Shown in pieces: positions 10,001 through 24,300 of a stretch of 64,000 bases of DNA. Each line of letters starts with the position of its first letter. Positions within the stretch are counted from its first letter, which is position 1. Below the pieces are notes generated by a model, which searched no databases, was not told the DNA's origin, and saw nothing but the letters and a program-made list of their open reading frames with translations. This stretch comes from Malachius bipustulatus (Eukaryota; Arthropoda; Insecta; Coleoptera; Melyridae): contig OU342635.1 of NCBI GenBank assembly GCA_910589415.1, forward strand, positions 40,946,929 to 41,010,928, read 5' to 3'. Position numbers and translations under genes: made by a program.

Positions 10001-11568
10001 TGATGTAAAATGAACCTTAAAAAGGGGATTGTAGATGACTACAGAAACACCAGCAGAATGAGTGTTTCCGTCGGTATGTTCCGCGTTTAGTTTTGGGTCG
10101 AGTGGTAACACAGCCAGCATGGTACTTCCAAGAATCCATTGCCTTCCTTCAGGATTATACAACGCTGATATATCGTTATGCTCTCCTAATTCAGCGGGGA
10201 TTCCTAGATAAGTTTGCATGCATGATTGAGAAGCGATATCCCAGACTTTAACGCACCTATCCTTGGATAACGAATACAATTGTTTAGCGTTATCCTGTAG
10301 AACCATCTGAACAATTCCAGTGTGGTGCCCGTAGAAGACTACTGAAGGTCTATTAGTGACGAAAGTATTCCATACTCTCACCAAACAATCAGGGCTTCCA
10401 GTCGCAATAACATGAGCTGAGTCGTCAAAGGAGTAGCACCAAGCACCTTTTGCGATTTTAAAAGCATATTCTTTACCATTTTGGGAAACGTCGGTCAACA
10501 AAACTGAGGATTTAGGACACTGAGCGCAGGAAATAATACTGTGGAGAGTGCTGTAATAGGAGATTTGTCTGACAAAATCGGTGTGCTTCCTCCCAAAATT
10601 GACAACACGAAAACCTGCCACTTCTCCGTTCACAATCTGACTGAAACAGACAGAAAGAAGAGGGATACCCGGTTTGCTTTTAAATGGACCTCTTCCGATC
10701 GACGAGAGGTATATTATCTTAAGAATCCCTGCTTGGTCACCAAGAATTAGCTTGGATTCTTCGTTTGGGTCTTTCTCGAAATGATAGCACATCGCAGTGA
10801 CTGCATAGTCCAAAGCTGTCATCATCACCCGCAACTCGAATTTCCTTGCAGAAGTGTCATAGAACCTCAAATCTCTTTCGGTGCTCGAAGTACAGACCAC
10901 GTAAACGTCCGGAAGGCTTGCAATTGTAAGCACCCATGTCGCTGCTACTTTTAGGTAAGGGCAAGTGGAGACCACAGTTCTTTCCAGTTGCAGGTCTAGG
11001 GATCTATAACTGATGATTCCGTCTTTGCTGCATGTCAGGAGACTCCCATCGTGCCAGCTGATTGTTCTATCTGGTTTTACAGTGGGTGCGAAGACGATGG
11101 AATTGATGGTATGTCTATGGTCGCTTTTTAGTATTCTTGGTAGGACTGGTATCGGGGCTTCTAGAGTTTTATATTCGCATTTCACTTCTTTCTGTTCGAA
11201 GCAAAGGATTAGGAACGATATGAATTCGTTCCACGTTACAAAACCATCCCTGGTAATGGAATTATTATTAGAAAGGCATCAGGGATTGAATCGAATACCT
11301 AGTTAGTTTAGTTAACTAACCTCTTGCTGTTTATTTTATTGAATAACTCATCGAATTCATCGTCATCGTAGAGCAGTTTCGAGACGAGGAAGAGTAAATG
11401 TCGGAGATCGTCTTTATCGAATTGTTTCCCCTCTTGGGTTGCGAAAGCGTCATGGATTTTTTGTATGTCACCTTCTTCCAGTTTATTGAGCAAGTCGATG
11501 TCTTGGTCTTTTCGTGCTTCTATTACAGCACTTATTTTATGTCTTACATTAGACATTATATCAGACAA
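7075..11568 (-). CDS. WDY: EF-hand and WD40-repeat protein, WDY / WDR49 type (complete, 9 exons, 1047 aa)
   Basis: Exons on the minus strand: 11568-11321, 11249-10016, 9863-9594, 9537-9117, 8982-8698, 8640-8400, 8347-8188, 8125-7928, 7161-7075. They sum to 3144 nt, exactly 1048 codons, with phases consistent at every junction. The N-terminus has an EF-hand whose 12-residue loop NSKRDGFVTWNE is split by intron 1, preceded by an acidic helix. Two WD40 propellers follow: SWHDGSLLTCSKDGIISYRS, GHHTGIVQMVL / SKDRCVKVWDI, GAHDGSLKIWNF, TYNGELIMWRLETG, GNVQVWSHH, and SADYSARMWTLGGRYL. The last agrees with the family's closing WD motif. A lysine-rich linker (KGPGKKKSSLPKSKS) separates exons 4 and 5. 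Exon 6 ends CAG|gcgagt, a GC donor required by the reading frame. The exon 7 donor (AAA|gtcggt) is weak but gives the only in-frame join. The WDY and WDR49 families are linked to sperm and cilia; the cellular role here is inferred. Confidence 0.85.
7318..7795 (-). pseudogene. Relic of an RNase-H-bearing non-LTR retrotransposon in the last WDY intron
   Basis: On the minus strand, near 7330-7365, the translation GVPQGSLLVLYYS is a reverse transcriptase motif. About 300 bp further upstream on the genome (7620-7740), WYTDGSKTETASHVIFECP joins an RNase H first-strand motif (YTDGSK) almost directly to the ECP block at the C-terminal end of such polyproteins. That implies an internal deletion. Stop codons break both pieces. 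It belongs to a different lineage from the intact LINE at 551-5460, which lacks RNase H. The boundaries are approximate. Confidence 0.6.
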
Positions 11569-12378
11569 ATCAAACTAATGTCGAATAATTGACAGATACA
11601 TAATAATGATCTCGCTTGGTCATCATCACAATCGAAGTACCTACTGTGACTGTGTGTGTGTGGATGGATCACAAAAATATGTTCTCTCGTGCAAAGACTA
11701 AATAATTTTGCTTCAGGAATGCTACCGCGAGGTACTCCATTTCTTTGTAGTCGCGATTTTGATGTTTTTTTTTTATAATATGAACAAAAACTGTTCCAGA
11801 ATTAGATAAAAATCGATCTAAACTTTATACCAAAACCTGGCGCAATAATTAATAATTATTATTATAGCTTGTTTTTTCCAGTTTTTTATTTTTCCAGTAA
11901 TACGTAAGTAATAGTCACCAGAGTGTGATGTCTATAGAAGTGACGAGGGCCGATTAATTGTTATTCACACGCTTCGTGGCAGCAAATAAATATTATTTAT
12001 TTTATGAATAAAATATAAATAAATATAAATAAATAAATTATAAATGAAATTATAAATTATTTACTTATCTTCAATAACAGCGACGTTAATTGACAAAGCG
12101 ACAACCCGCAGTATTGATTTGATGGCGCTGCCACGCTGCTATGGGTACGGGAATTGCTACAATAATATCTCACTAAGCGTGCAATTTTCAATCTAAGTAA
12201 GCACAATGTTTTCTTTCAAGTATATTAAAGTGAAAATGCTTAATTCGAGTCTTTTCAAGCGAGTTTTTTATTCGAAAAAGAGACTCTTCAATAAAAGTTT
12301 CCAAAGGAAGAAGTTCTAATCCGCTCTCACCAAGTATCTTCTATTTTTTCTTGTTGCTGTTTTACTGATCGGATTGAA
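11569..12378. promoter_or_regulatory. Divergent intergenic region between WDY-type gene and BBS8
   Basis: The 810 bp between the two start codons must hold both 5' leaders and promoters. AT-rich blocks (11760-11900; 11985-12065, runs of AATAAATAT) flank a short more GC-containing piece at about 12080-12180 (agcgacgttaattgac, tgatggcgctgccacgctgc). I looked for an RFX X-box, expected if the pair is co-regulated as ciliary genes, and found no convincing match. No TATA box can be assigned. Confidence 0.4.
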
Positions 12379-15300
12379 ATGGATCCGATGTTTGAAGCCC
12401 TAAGTTTGTTCAGAAGAAGAAACTACGATAAATGCGTAGACGTCTGCACGGAAATACTGGACAGGCAACCTCTGGACCAGGCTGCTTGGTGCTTGAAGAT
12501 GAGAGCTATGACGCAGCGAGTCTACGTCGATGATATCGAAAGCGAGGAGATTCCCGAGAGTGATTTTCTTGATGACAATGTCGTCGCGACTGCTCCTAGA
12601 CCTGGAACTTCTATGAAGACTGCTATGCCGTCTACTTCAGCAGCTATGACGTGAGAAAATTGATCACTATAATTATTATTCATCCCTTATGATTAATGTT
12701 TTTCCTTGTTGATTGTTTCAAAATGCTTTTGAAACACCTTTAATCTTCACTCTTTACATAAAAATTACAAAATTCTTACAGTGCCCGCCCTCGTACATCA
12801 ACAGGTCGTCCTATTTCTGGTATCCTCCGACCATCAACCACCCGTCAAGGTACTGCTCTAGATCGTCTCCTAACCGCTCGTCCTACAACCAATCAATCCG
12901 CCCGAGCTATTCGTCTGGGGACAGCAGCGATGCTTTCCGCGAAAGAGGGACCTTTCATCCAGGTGTCAAGGCTGAACATCGCTAAGTACGCCCGTCACAG
13001 TGGCCTTGCGAAACCCCTCTTCGAGTTCCTGTATCAGCACGAGGGTGACGTGAGAGCGGCTTTGGAACTGGCCACCCAGGCGAATCGGGCTGTTGATGGT
13101 GGTAGTTGGTGGTGGAAGGTGCAACTGGCTAAGTGTTACGTGGCTGTGAATATGTTAAGGGAAGCCGAGCAGCAATTGAGGAGCGCATTGAAGCAGCATG
13201 CACACGTTGAGACTGTTATTAGGTTGGCTAGAGTGTATCAGAGATTAGGTGAGTAATCATGAATTATGAGAAATAACAAAATTGCGATTATAACAGAGAG
13301 TATATAGGTAATTGGTGGGAGGGTCTTCGATCAGAAGGACAGCTAGTCAGACCTTGTTTGTTTAAAAGATCATACATTTCCTCCTCAATTATTAGTTTCC
13401 TGTTTTATGTATGATTCTTTAGGTTTTTCCCCGTGCATGATATCCATTGAAGAGTGCAAGAAGAAGAATGATTTGTAATAAAAAGTGCAGCGACTGGTTG
13501 ACATTTTTCTAAATATTGTTGCTATACTGGATGATTTATAATTAAATTTTCTCGTCAATGAGCTTAAAAATCAATTTTAAGAGAGTTTTCGGTCTCTTCT
13601 TCGTTTGAATCAGACCAGTGACGATAAAACGATCATGTGATGACAAATGGAGATAAAACACTTCTTTAAGCTTCAATTTCTACTATATGTACGATTCTTT
13701 AGGCTTCCCTGTGTCCGATATCCATTGAAGAGTGCAAGAAGAATAATTTGTAACAATAAATGCAGTGAGTTGTTGACATTTTAGTAAATCTTTTTACTAT
13801 TGGATGAGTCATGGTTACGTTTTCTCGCCAATAAGCTTCGAAATGAATTTTAAGAGTGTTTTTTGGTCTCTTCTTCGTTTGAATCAAACCAGTGGCGATA
13901 AAAAGATCATGGAATGACAAATTGAGATAAACCCTTCTTTAAAGCTTCCACTTCTACTATATGTACGATTCTTTAGGCTTACCTGTGTCCGATATCCATT
14001 GAAGAGTGCAAGAAGAATGATTTGTAACAAAAAGTGCAGCGAGTTGTTGACATTTCACTAAATCTTGTTGCTGCTGATTGATACAGTTCTTCCCAATTAA
14101 CTTCACAATCAATATTTTGCGATTATTTGGGTCTCTTCTCCTCTTTAGACCAAACCAGTGACGATAAAAAGATCATGGAAAGACAAATGCAGATAAATTT
14201 TTTCGCAGTCTGCTTGTAAGAGATGCGTGGTTGTGGTTAAGCTAGTTTCATTTGATTGCATAATGAATTTGGAGAGAAGAGAATTAGGACGAGAAAGACT
14301 TTTAGTTTTTAGGTGAAGAATAAATAATTTGACGACCTAACATGCCCAGAAATGAATAGAAATTATTTGAATAAAGTAAGAATATTTGGGTCCATATTAG
14401 CAGGTAGGGTCTAGGTAAAAATGCAGAATGTTGTTCTTTTACGTGTAAGAGTGTTTCTAGAAGCTATTTCCCTGGTTTGCTGTTAATAGATCAACCTCTC
14501 TCGTCTATGGAGATTTGTAAGGCGGGCCTGGAGCTCTTTCCTAACGACGTATCCATCATGACAGAACTGGCTCGCCTGCACGAAGCTCTGAATGATGCCT
14601 CTTCATCCGTGAAGTATTACAGGAACATTGTTATCGAGGATGCCATGAATACAGAAGCTATTGCTTGCATTGGAATGTACCATTTTTATAACAACCAACC
14701 AGAACTGGCTCTCAGGTATTACAGGTAGGTAGGTTATACGTTTTATCTTAATGTGGTGCATTTAAATCTCATATATTAGCTTATATGCCAGTCGCTCAAG
14801 GGGATCTCAATTCGAATTTTATTTCATAAGCCAATGGTAAAATGGCTCGCCATGCTCATTTTCAATCTGTCTGCTTGTGTTGTTGCTTGTTGCTTGCATT
14901 TTGCGTTGCAACTTATTCTGATTCAAACTAAAACTGAAACTTCTCGACTTGATTATTGTTACCCGCAGTCCGCACATACTGACTGAGCCAGCTCTCGATT
15001 TCGCTTTGGGCAGTACCAGTACCAGTATAATACCAGTGCAAGAATATCTAACAACTTTTAGAAAGAAGTCTTAGACTATTTTTGAACAACGAATAATAAA
15101 TTTTAGTGGTTGCCATTGCAATAATGAAGTTTATTTCGTAAAAAATAAGTAAGCATTATAAAGAGAGACATATAAAACAAACAATAATGTAAAAATATTA
15201 TTAACAACTAGGTAAAAATTATAAAATAACAGAAATTTCAATTAGGGAAAATGCACCCCAGTGACGGACCTAGGAGATATAGCGAAGGGAAAACGTCCGG

Positions 15301-18300
15301 CAGTGACATCAAATATTTTGTATCAGGTCTTTCATTTGGATTATTATTTAACATCATCTCGATTAATAAATTCATTTGGTAACCATAACGATTTTGATCG
15401 ATTGACTTCTTGCGACCATTGGCAATTGATAGAACCACATTGGAGACCTAAAAAATTACAATACGTACATTAATAGTAAAAAAAGTAAAATTAATCAATT
15501 ATCAAGGCTATACAGTATTCTAGTATACAATCTCCAACTCTGCTACTTCATAGCAGTTAGGTACCTATATTGCAACTTCCTTGAGGTCTGAGCTTTAAGA
15601 TAAACCCGAGATTTCTAAATTGTTTTGAAGAAAGAAAAAAATTAATGGACCAGAAAATTTACAAAATTTTTATCAGAAGTGGGATCGCTCAAAACTCACT
15701 TGTATTCCAAACGCTATAGGGTGAAAAAAATGTGATGAAAAATAATTCGCCGCCTGTTTAGCGGAAAAGTTTTAGCGGATAAATTCATCTGATAATGCTT
15801 GAAAAAATAGTAAAAAAAAAATTTTCCAAGAGAGTTTACCACTGTGATATCCTTGGAATTTTTGGGTGTAATTTCAAACCTTGAGCGCTAGATATACAGG
15901 GTGGAAATTTTTCAAATGACCATTCTACAGAAAAAGTAGTTCAAATAGGAATTTTTCTTGAGAAGACCACTTTAAACTGCATAAAAAAATTAGGAGTTCT
16001 ACTGAAGACTCATCTCGTAGATATAACCGAATACTTACGGATCCTTCAAACATTTTTTCCATAGCGCACATCTCGTACAAAATGCAGCCCAAAGCCCAAA
16101 TATCCGATTTGCTGTCGTAAGGTTTTCCATCGCATAGTTCCGGAGCTAAATAGTTGCAGGTACCTATTACTGTGTCCGTTTTAGTGCTGCTGGAAAAAAT
16201 TTCATCATCAATAACAGAAAAGAAAATCGGAATTCCGAGGAATGCTTACGAGACCAACAGTTTTGAGACTCCAAAATCGCCGATCTTAATCACGTCTCCA
16301 TAAATTCCGGTCAGGAAGATGTTCTCGCATTTCATGTCTCTGTGGATGATGTTTTTCGAGTGAATGTGGTGGAGACCCATCAGAATTTGACAGAAATAGT
16401 TCATAACAGCCTGTCGATAAAATACATAAATCTTTAATTACTGTTAATTAGGTATGCACGTGCGCATATATTATTTTATCTTTCCCGCCATTTTTTCTTT
16501 CTTTTTTAATAATCGTATGAAAAGGTTATTTTAAAAAGTGTTTGTGTTACAAGGGAAATCTATGCGAGAATTTAGGCAAAAAAAAATCATTTTTTCCTCA
16601 AAAAATCACTTCTTCCCTGTTTTATTAGGAATATTTTTTTCTCTATACATCTCTCGTAAAAAAAGAAAATGGTCGAAATGTTTTCAATCCATAAGTCTCA
16701 GGGGGTGGAAAAACTGAATTACTGAGAGTGGATAAATTTCCCAGGGGCGCTTTTAGGATGCGTCAAATATTTTCAAGCACTTCATATTTCTTTGAATTTT
16801 CATATTTTTTTGAGCTTCGTTACTACAATAATTTAACTGCTCACGATTCTTTGACGCATCTTAATTTGTTTATGAAATTAAAAATTTCGCTTTAGAGGGG
16901 AGTTTTTTCGAAAATGTATTAAAATTAAAATTTATGGTAACTTTTTGCTCCCGCAAATGCAAACTACCAGAAGTAATATTATAGTTTATTGCTACAGTTC
17001 ATATTGATAGATCTGATCACTAACTTACCTGTGGTTCCAGAAATTCTCCCTTGTTTCTTTTCTGGCTCAACAATTCGAACATGTTCCCCTTACTAGCGTA
17101 CTGCATCACAATATAAAACTCACCCCCCTTAATATAATTATCGTAATATTGAATTATATTCGGATGGTTGAGGGTTTTCAAGATCGCCACTTCATTCTTA
17201 GCGGTTTTCAATTGCTCTCCTTGTAGATTTACACTGATTTGTTTCACTACGATTTTTTGCTGATCGTGCAGCCTTTCGCATAAGTGGACAGTTCCGTAGG
17301 TGCCTTTTCCTAATATTCTTATATTTTTAAACATTTCCATTGTGTAATATTTATGGTTAGGGGTACAAGATGCACGATGAGATTTTTGTTAACTACTGAG
17401 TCGTTAAAGTTTAATTAATAATTATTGTTGGTGTTCGGTACTTATCAGCAAGTCAGTCAGGATGGAGATGATAAATTTTGAAAAGATAATCGGAGAATTG
17501 AAATTAATAAAGGCTGGGTCAGAAAAATCTGAAAAACCGCATTGGAAAATTCAGGGATAAAAAAATCTCTTTGTTTTTTTCAGTTATTGATATTTTTTAT
17601 TTATTTTCGTAAAAGTGTTCATTTCTATGTTTTTATTTTTATAATTTTTGTCTTATGTAATTGGGAATCGGGTTCTTGGGAATGAAATTATTGTTTTTGA
17701 AACGATTTTTATATAAAACGAAACGTTTCAGGGCCGATTGGTCCCTTGTAAAACTATATTACCATACAATAAAATACACGCAACAGACACAATAAACAAT
17801 AAATTACAATAAACAAAAGCATAATAACTAAAACAAATAAAATGTCATAATCAAATCAATTTATTATATTTTAAAAAATTTTAAAAATTCATAAAAACAC
17901 CATTTTTCGAATATTTTATTGTATTAATTATAATTTTTTTAAAGTATTTTAAGTTTTTTACATATTTTCTTTACATTACGAGTGAACAAAGGACCAATCG
18001 GCCCTGAAACGTTTCGTTTTATATAAAAATCTTTTCAAAAATAATAATTTCATTCCCAAGAACCCGATTCCCAATTAAATAAGACAGAAATTCAACAATT
18101 ACTTACTAAGAAGGTTCAAGAAAAATTATCAAATTTATTTTTATAATATTTTTTTTACTATCGTAAAATATTCTCTATACTATTAGGTAATAGCTTTTTA
18201 GGTACCATTTCAGCACAATAAGTGTCGATTCTTACGTTTTATGGGATTAAATTTTTCCCAAAATTTTCTTTTACTTATGCTTTTGAAATTTTTTTTTGCA

Positions 18301-21300
18301 TTTTTGAGATGTTTTTGTTATTTTTTACACTCCATTTGAAGTTGTCATTGGGAACCACTCAATCAAAAGATCGCTTTTTTATGTTTTATGGTGTATTTTA
18401 GTATTAATAAAAAGCTAAATTATTGTATTATATTTTTTATTTGAAAAATACATACTATTTATTATTTTTTTTTCATATTCTTTTTCGACAAATAATTTCG
18501 TTAAACAATTACTCAAACCATTCGGAAGAAGTCTAAAGAAAAACAGAAAAAGTAACCATCATGCTTTTTTTGTTCCGAATCTTTTGGTAAAATTTGATTG
18601 GCTCATACCTTAAGGGAAGTTTTTGAGATAAATAGAGTTAGTTGCTGCCCTATGATATTGTACCTACCCATTTTTTCTAAAATGTCAAGTGCCCGCAAGG
18701 GGTGTTGCTTGAAAAAAAAACAGGAAAAATTAGCCCCATTTGGTGAACTTTTCTAAAAAAAATACTTATTTTTTGAGAAAATCGAGATGAAAATGATTTT
18801 TATAATTTTATGAAAATAAATTAATAATTTAGAGGCTTTTTTATAGATTTTTGATCGAATGGTCATGCATAATAGTTTTTGGATGGATTTCATATTTCTT
18901 AAGATTGTGTTTTTTTTCTCGAGAAAACAATAAAATAGTAGGTACCTAACGCTTTTATAATGGTTTAATTTTGTGGCAAAATTTTGCTCTTAATTCAAAA
19001 ATTTTTCTATAAAATAGGCAGAAAATTCACCCCATTTGCGTCCAATTTTTTGGTAAATTTTCTGTTGCCTGTTGCTCATAAGGGATCTTGATTTTTTCTT
19101 GATAAAACAATAAAATGGTAGGTACCTAACACTTTTATAGTTTTTTTTTTAATTTTATGGCAAAATTTTGCTTTTAATTAAGAGACCTTTTTAGAAAATA
19201 GGCAGAAAATTCACCCCATTTTCGTCCAATTTTTTGGAAAAGTTTCTGCTGCCTGTTGCTCATAAGGGATCTTGATTTTTTCTTGAGAAAACAATAAAAT
19301 GGTACGTACCTAACACATTTATAATGTTTTAATTTTATGGCAAAATTTTGCTTTTAATTAAAGACATTTTTTTAGAAAATAGGCAGAAAGTCCCCATAGA
19401 CAATCACCCCATTTGCTTCCAATTTTTTGTAATTTTTTGTTCCAAAAGTTTCTGCTGCTCATAAAGGATTTTGTTTAACTAAATATTTTTTAATTTTTTT
19501 ACTGTTATTGAAATTTGAAATCAGAAAAATACTCGGCTCCATATTTCAATATTTATTGTTTTATTTTGACTTTTTTGAAAAAATTGGAAAAAGTGACTTC
19601 CTAATAGTATCTATTGTTTAAATTTTAAACAAGTAGGTAACTTTTTCTTATATATTTTTTTGGTAATATTTTGTTTCTTGAAGAGGTAGGTAGTAGCCAG
19701 GAAAAAACTTTCATATTGTTATTTTTTGCCATAATTCCACAAAAAAATGGATTTTGAGAAAACTGGCAAAATTTCAATAACTAGCCATAATTGGTTAAAG
19801 AAAAACAAGCAAAAGTATTTTTTCTTACTTTTTAGTTATTTGCAGTAAATTGCTGATTAACAATCTACGATAAGTTTATTTTCGAAAATCGGGTAACAAT
19901 ACACCCAGTCAGGTTGTAAACTTCTTAGTTTATTAAGTTTTATTTAGTTTTAAGTTTAAAACCTTTAGAAAAATTCACCCTTAAATGATATTATTCTATG
20001 TTGAAAAAAACGGTTTTTTGAAAAAATCTCAAAAAAGTGACGCTAATTATTTTGGTAAAATTGCGCTTTTTGAAGAAATTTTTTGTAGTAATCAGGAAGA
20101 AATAACCCCCTTATAATTTTAATTGCTTATAAAGACGGCTCTTGAAAAATGTCAAGCTTCTTTTATGTAATCGAGTGAAAACTAGCCACCCTCATAAAAT
20201 TGTTCCATTTTTTTTGAGAATTTTCAAGGAATTGATTTGATAAAAACAGGGGAGAAGTAACCCTTTCACTTTGTATTTTTTAAACTTTTTTGCAAAATTT
20301 TAATCGATCAGAGAGTGTCAGAAGATCTTTGAAAATTTCGCCGCTTTTGCCGAAATTTGTTTTTTTTTTACAAAAAAAAATCGAAAAGATATCAAATTTA
20401 ACCTTCTCATTGTCTTCATTACTATTTGAACAGTTTTTTGTTATATAAATACATATAGAAAAAAAACCGTTCATTTTGTTCGATTTCTTATGAAATTTTA
20501 ACTTGCGCTTGAAGTCTTTTTTTGAAAAAATTAAACCTTACAAAATTTTTATGGTTAAATTTGCTCTTGCTCCAACTTACTCATACTTTTTTCCATCTTA
20601 GTAGCTATAAAGACATAACAAAAAGTCACTAGGTAGTGGAATATTCGGTCCTTTTTATTTTTCTGTTTTATTGACAACATTTTTGCAGCTAGAAAATTTT
20701 AATTCCTTTTACTTCAGTCAGTTAAAATTTCGTTCATTAATAGCTGAGGGGCCACTCGCACTCAGGCATACCATATACACTACGAGATAATATTATGGGC
20801 CTCGTATCACGATACCAGTGAAAGTGTGTGGAAATTGGTAATGAGGTAAAATTTTGCTTCCCTATATATAACTGTGATGGCCATTGAGATGGCCTTACTA
20901 TTAATTAATTTGACGATTTTTTGAGATTTTCCTTGCCCTTCTGGAATGGCCCATTAGTTTGAAAGTGGCCTTTAATAAGAACGGGTGATATAGTAAAGAA
21001 ATCGTTCACCTGCTGAAATTTTAACCCCTCCCCCTCCGGCTCCCCTATCCTCTCCATTGTCTCCTTAGAATTTAAAGGTAATTTCCACAAAAAAATCACT
21101 ACAAGTTATGAAACTATGATGGAAATTAAATGTAAAAATTATAGTGAATTGCGTAGGTTTATGCCCATTTATGTAATATTATGTAATAATTACAAAAAAT
21201 TTTACCGAAGATAACAAAATAAAAAATAAATGAGAATAGAAAATAAACTAGAAACTTAAATTGTATCGAATCGATCTACCAGTCTTAAAATTTAAATAAA

Positions 21301-24300
21301 TAATAAAAAAACAGTGACCCCTCAAAAAAAATTCACGCCCCCTTTTAATTCTCTCGCTGTCTTCGCGGAATCGATAAAAACCGCAAACAATAATAATTAA
21401 CTCCTCCAAACATATTCAACAAACTTTCGGTACCCGCTGATTATCCGAAAACATCCTCGGATTGTTCGGTCCGGACTCGGTCGATCTTGGCATGTGTTTA
21501 TACGACGATTCCCGCTCGATTCCTCGACTCAAGAATTAAGGAATTTCCCATTATCTGGCCTTGAGTGCCGCTTCAGGTATGCGTTACTTACGCGACTTGT
21601 CCTGAACGATTACGAGGTGGATACTCCGGCCGCCCGGAGCCCCAGAGAAGACCCATCTCGGCAGCAATCTCCTTTATCAGGACCGTAAAACCAGACACCG
21701 GACTTTTTAACTTTGGCTTTTAAACGTGCTCGTCCTTTTTCAGAATTTCTTATTTCAAGAAAAAAGTTCCTGCTTAAAATGGATCCGCAAAAGCCCCGTT
21801 TTCGAGATTTTCAAAAAAATACCTTCCTTCTTACCTTTTTTGCGATATCTCAAGAACCGTTAATAAGGCTCTAAACCAATGCTCTGATATATGTCAGTGG
21901 TGGAGATTTTAGGGTTGCTTAAAAGTCTTACCCCCGTAGCTTTTACGTCACTCGAAAAATTGGCGTTTTGACACTAACAGCGAATTCCAAGTGGCATTGT
22001 TTTTCACATAAAAGAGGCACTCTTTTTCGTTTTTCAAGAAAAGGGAGATTTTATTAGTGCCTTTGGGTAAAAAAACATTGGCGTTTTGGAATTTGCTGTT
22101 AGTGTCAAAAAGCCAAGTTTTCGTTTCGAGTGACGTAAAATAAAACTTTTACGCAACCCTAAAATCTCCACCATTGACATATCCCAGAACATTGTTTTAG
22201 AGCCTTCAAGTAACTACGTATTATTATTAACGTAAAAATCTGTACAAAAACTGGAGCCTGTGTAGCCTTAACAGTTCTTGAGATATCGCAAAAAAAAAGA
22301 AGAAACATTTTTTTAACGCCCTATGTATCTCGAAAACGGTGCATTTGCGGAGACATGTTATAGGAACTTTTTCTTAAAATAATTCGTTGAATCGTCTCCT
22401 TTATTTTGAACATGTTGGTAGGTAGTTAACACAAAACAAGTTGGTAGTTAAATAATAAAAGTACGAAGGCGTAGAAGCGCCACACGAGTTTTATTTTTAA
22501 AATTCCGAGTTTAAACTCGGAATTCCGTGCAGAGCCGGGCCTAGACTATTTGTCGCCTTCATGCCGATACAAAAATTGCCCCCCCCTCGTAAGAAGAAAT
22601 GTCTATCTAAGGGAGGGCAAAAATAAATTTCTTGTGGGTCAAAATTAAACACCAATCGAAATACACATTATTTATTACATTAGGTAAATTCTGCTGCGCT
22701 GGAAGGTTTGGGGGATACCGAATATATCCTCCAAGAATGAGGGGGATCGAGAGAAAATTTTGGAAAAAACAAGTGCGGAAATGTTAATCACGCTAAGCAA
22801 TAACTACATTTATACTGGTATACATTTTTAGGTTACGTTTGAAGGACCACACGGGCCGCCGGACAATACCTATACAGGGTGTTTTGTGATTGAATGTCAA
22901 TATTTAAGGGGGTGATTTTTGAGTCCATTTTAAGAAGAAAACTTCATAAGAACTTATGTCCTAAAAGTCTTAACTTTTGAGATACAGAATTATAAAACTA
23001 CTTTTATTATCCAACTATAGCTGAATCGGGTTCGGCGTTCCGCGGGTAGTCCGTACAGGCCATAGCCGTCCTGAGATATTCGGCGTCCAATGGCCACTGA
23101 AAATAATGCGTCCTTTTTCATAAGAAAATTCATAGGTTGGCTAACGCCGCCGGGAACAAGTCAGTGACGACTGATGGATTACAAAGTTAGTTCAGACGTA
23201 TGGATTTTTTAACTTAATACTAGTAGGTAATATTTGTCAGACTTTAAAGAAAATGCGCCGCAGGCGAAATTATTTTCAATGTTCAAATTTCCCATTAATT
23301 AAAAATTTACTCAGATATGAAAACTGTAACTAAATGACTAATAAATAACAAAAAAAAAAAAAAAAAATTCAATAAAGAGTTGTGCCCCAAAAGGCTTGAG
23401 CCCCTGGGCTATACAGCCCTATTTAGCCCTTTGGTTACAAAGGCCCTGATCTAAATACATATTATGGAAAATGCCCAGGATGCTGCACGCGCCCCCCGCT
23501 TCCTTGGGTATACTAATCACTAATCCTATCATGATATTTTGATATTTTTCTTATTGTTATGAATTATGATTGTATTCTTGCTTCCGCCCGCGGCCCCTAT
23601 GAACTTGCCGCCTGCGTGCTGGCACGCACGGCAGACCTGCTAGGCCCGGCCCTGATTCCGACTTTAAACTCGGAATAAAAAAAAAAATACTCGTGCGGCG
23701 CTTCTACGCCTTCGTATAAAAGAACGGCAATACGAAATAAAATAATAAATAGATAATAATAAAATGATCCCATCTGTATTCACGTACCTGATTCTGCTGT
23801 GTTTCAGGCGCGTGTTGTCGATGGGCGCTCACTCAGCGGAATTATATAACAACTTGGGCCTTTGCTGCCTCCACTCTCAACAGCTGGACCTGACGCTCGC
23901 CTGCTTCCAGCGCGCCCTCAGGCTGGCCACCGACCCCCTTGTCAGGGCAGAAGTCTGGTACAACCTCTCTCATACTGCTATCGTGAGTATCTCCACCCTT
24001 TCATTTATTATAATCACCTCTATCTCATCGATTATTCATGTTTTTCAAGTTTTTATTATTTATCTTTTTTACTATGTTTCCAGTCTTCTTCCTGCCGATG
24101 GAACCTTGAGGGGAACCCTATTTGTACCTAGATTCGAGGTGAAATGTTATGGCGTGAGTGTGATCTTTAAGAAAACCATGTTTAAACCACCAAATTAAAA
24201 AGCATTAGTTTTGGTTCTGAATAATTGGTTCCGTTTGTGGAACCTTCATACTTTTCATCCAAAATGTTTACAAATTTTCACTTTAAATGGTAATTGGTAC

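Noticed and set aside
11569..12378. RFX X-box in the divergent promoter
   Set aside because: No site fits the consensus in both half-sites with an allowed spacer.
17841..18085. Retroviral or LTR origin for the 99-bp repeats flanking this block
   Set aside because: The repeats are inverted, not direct, and no gag/pol sequence lies between them.
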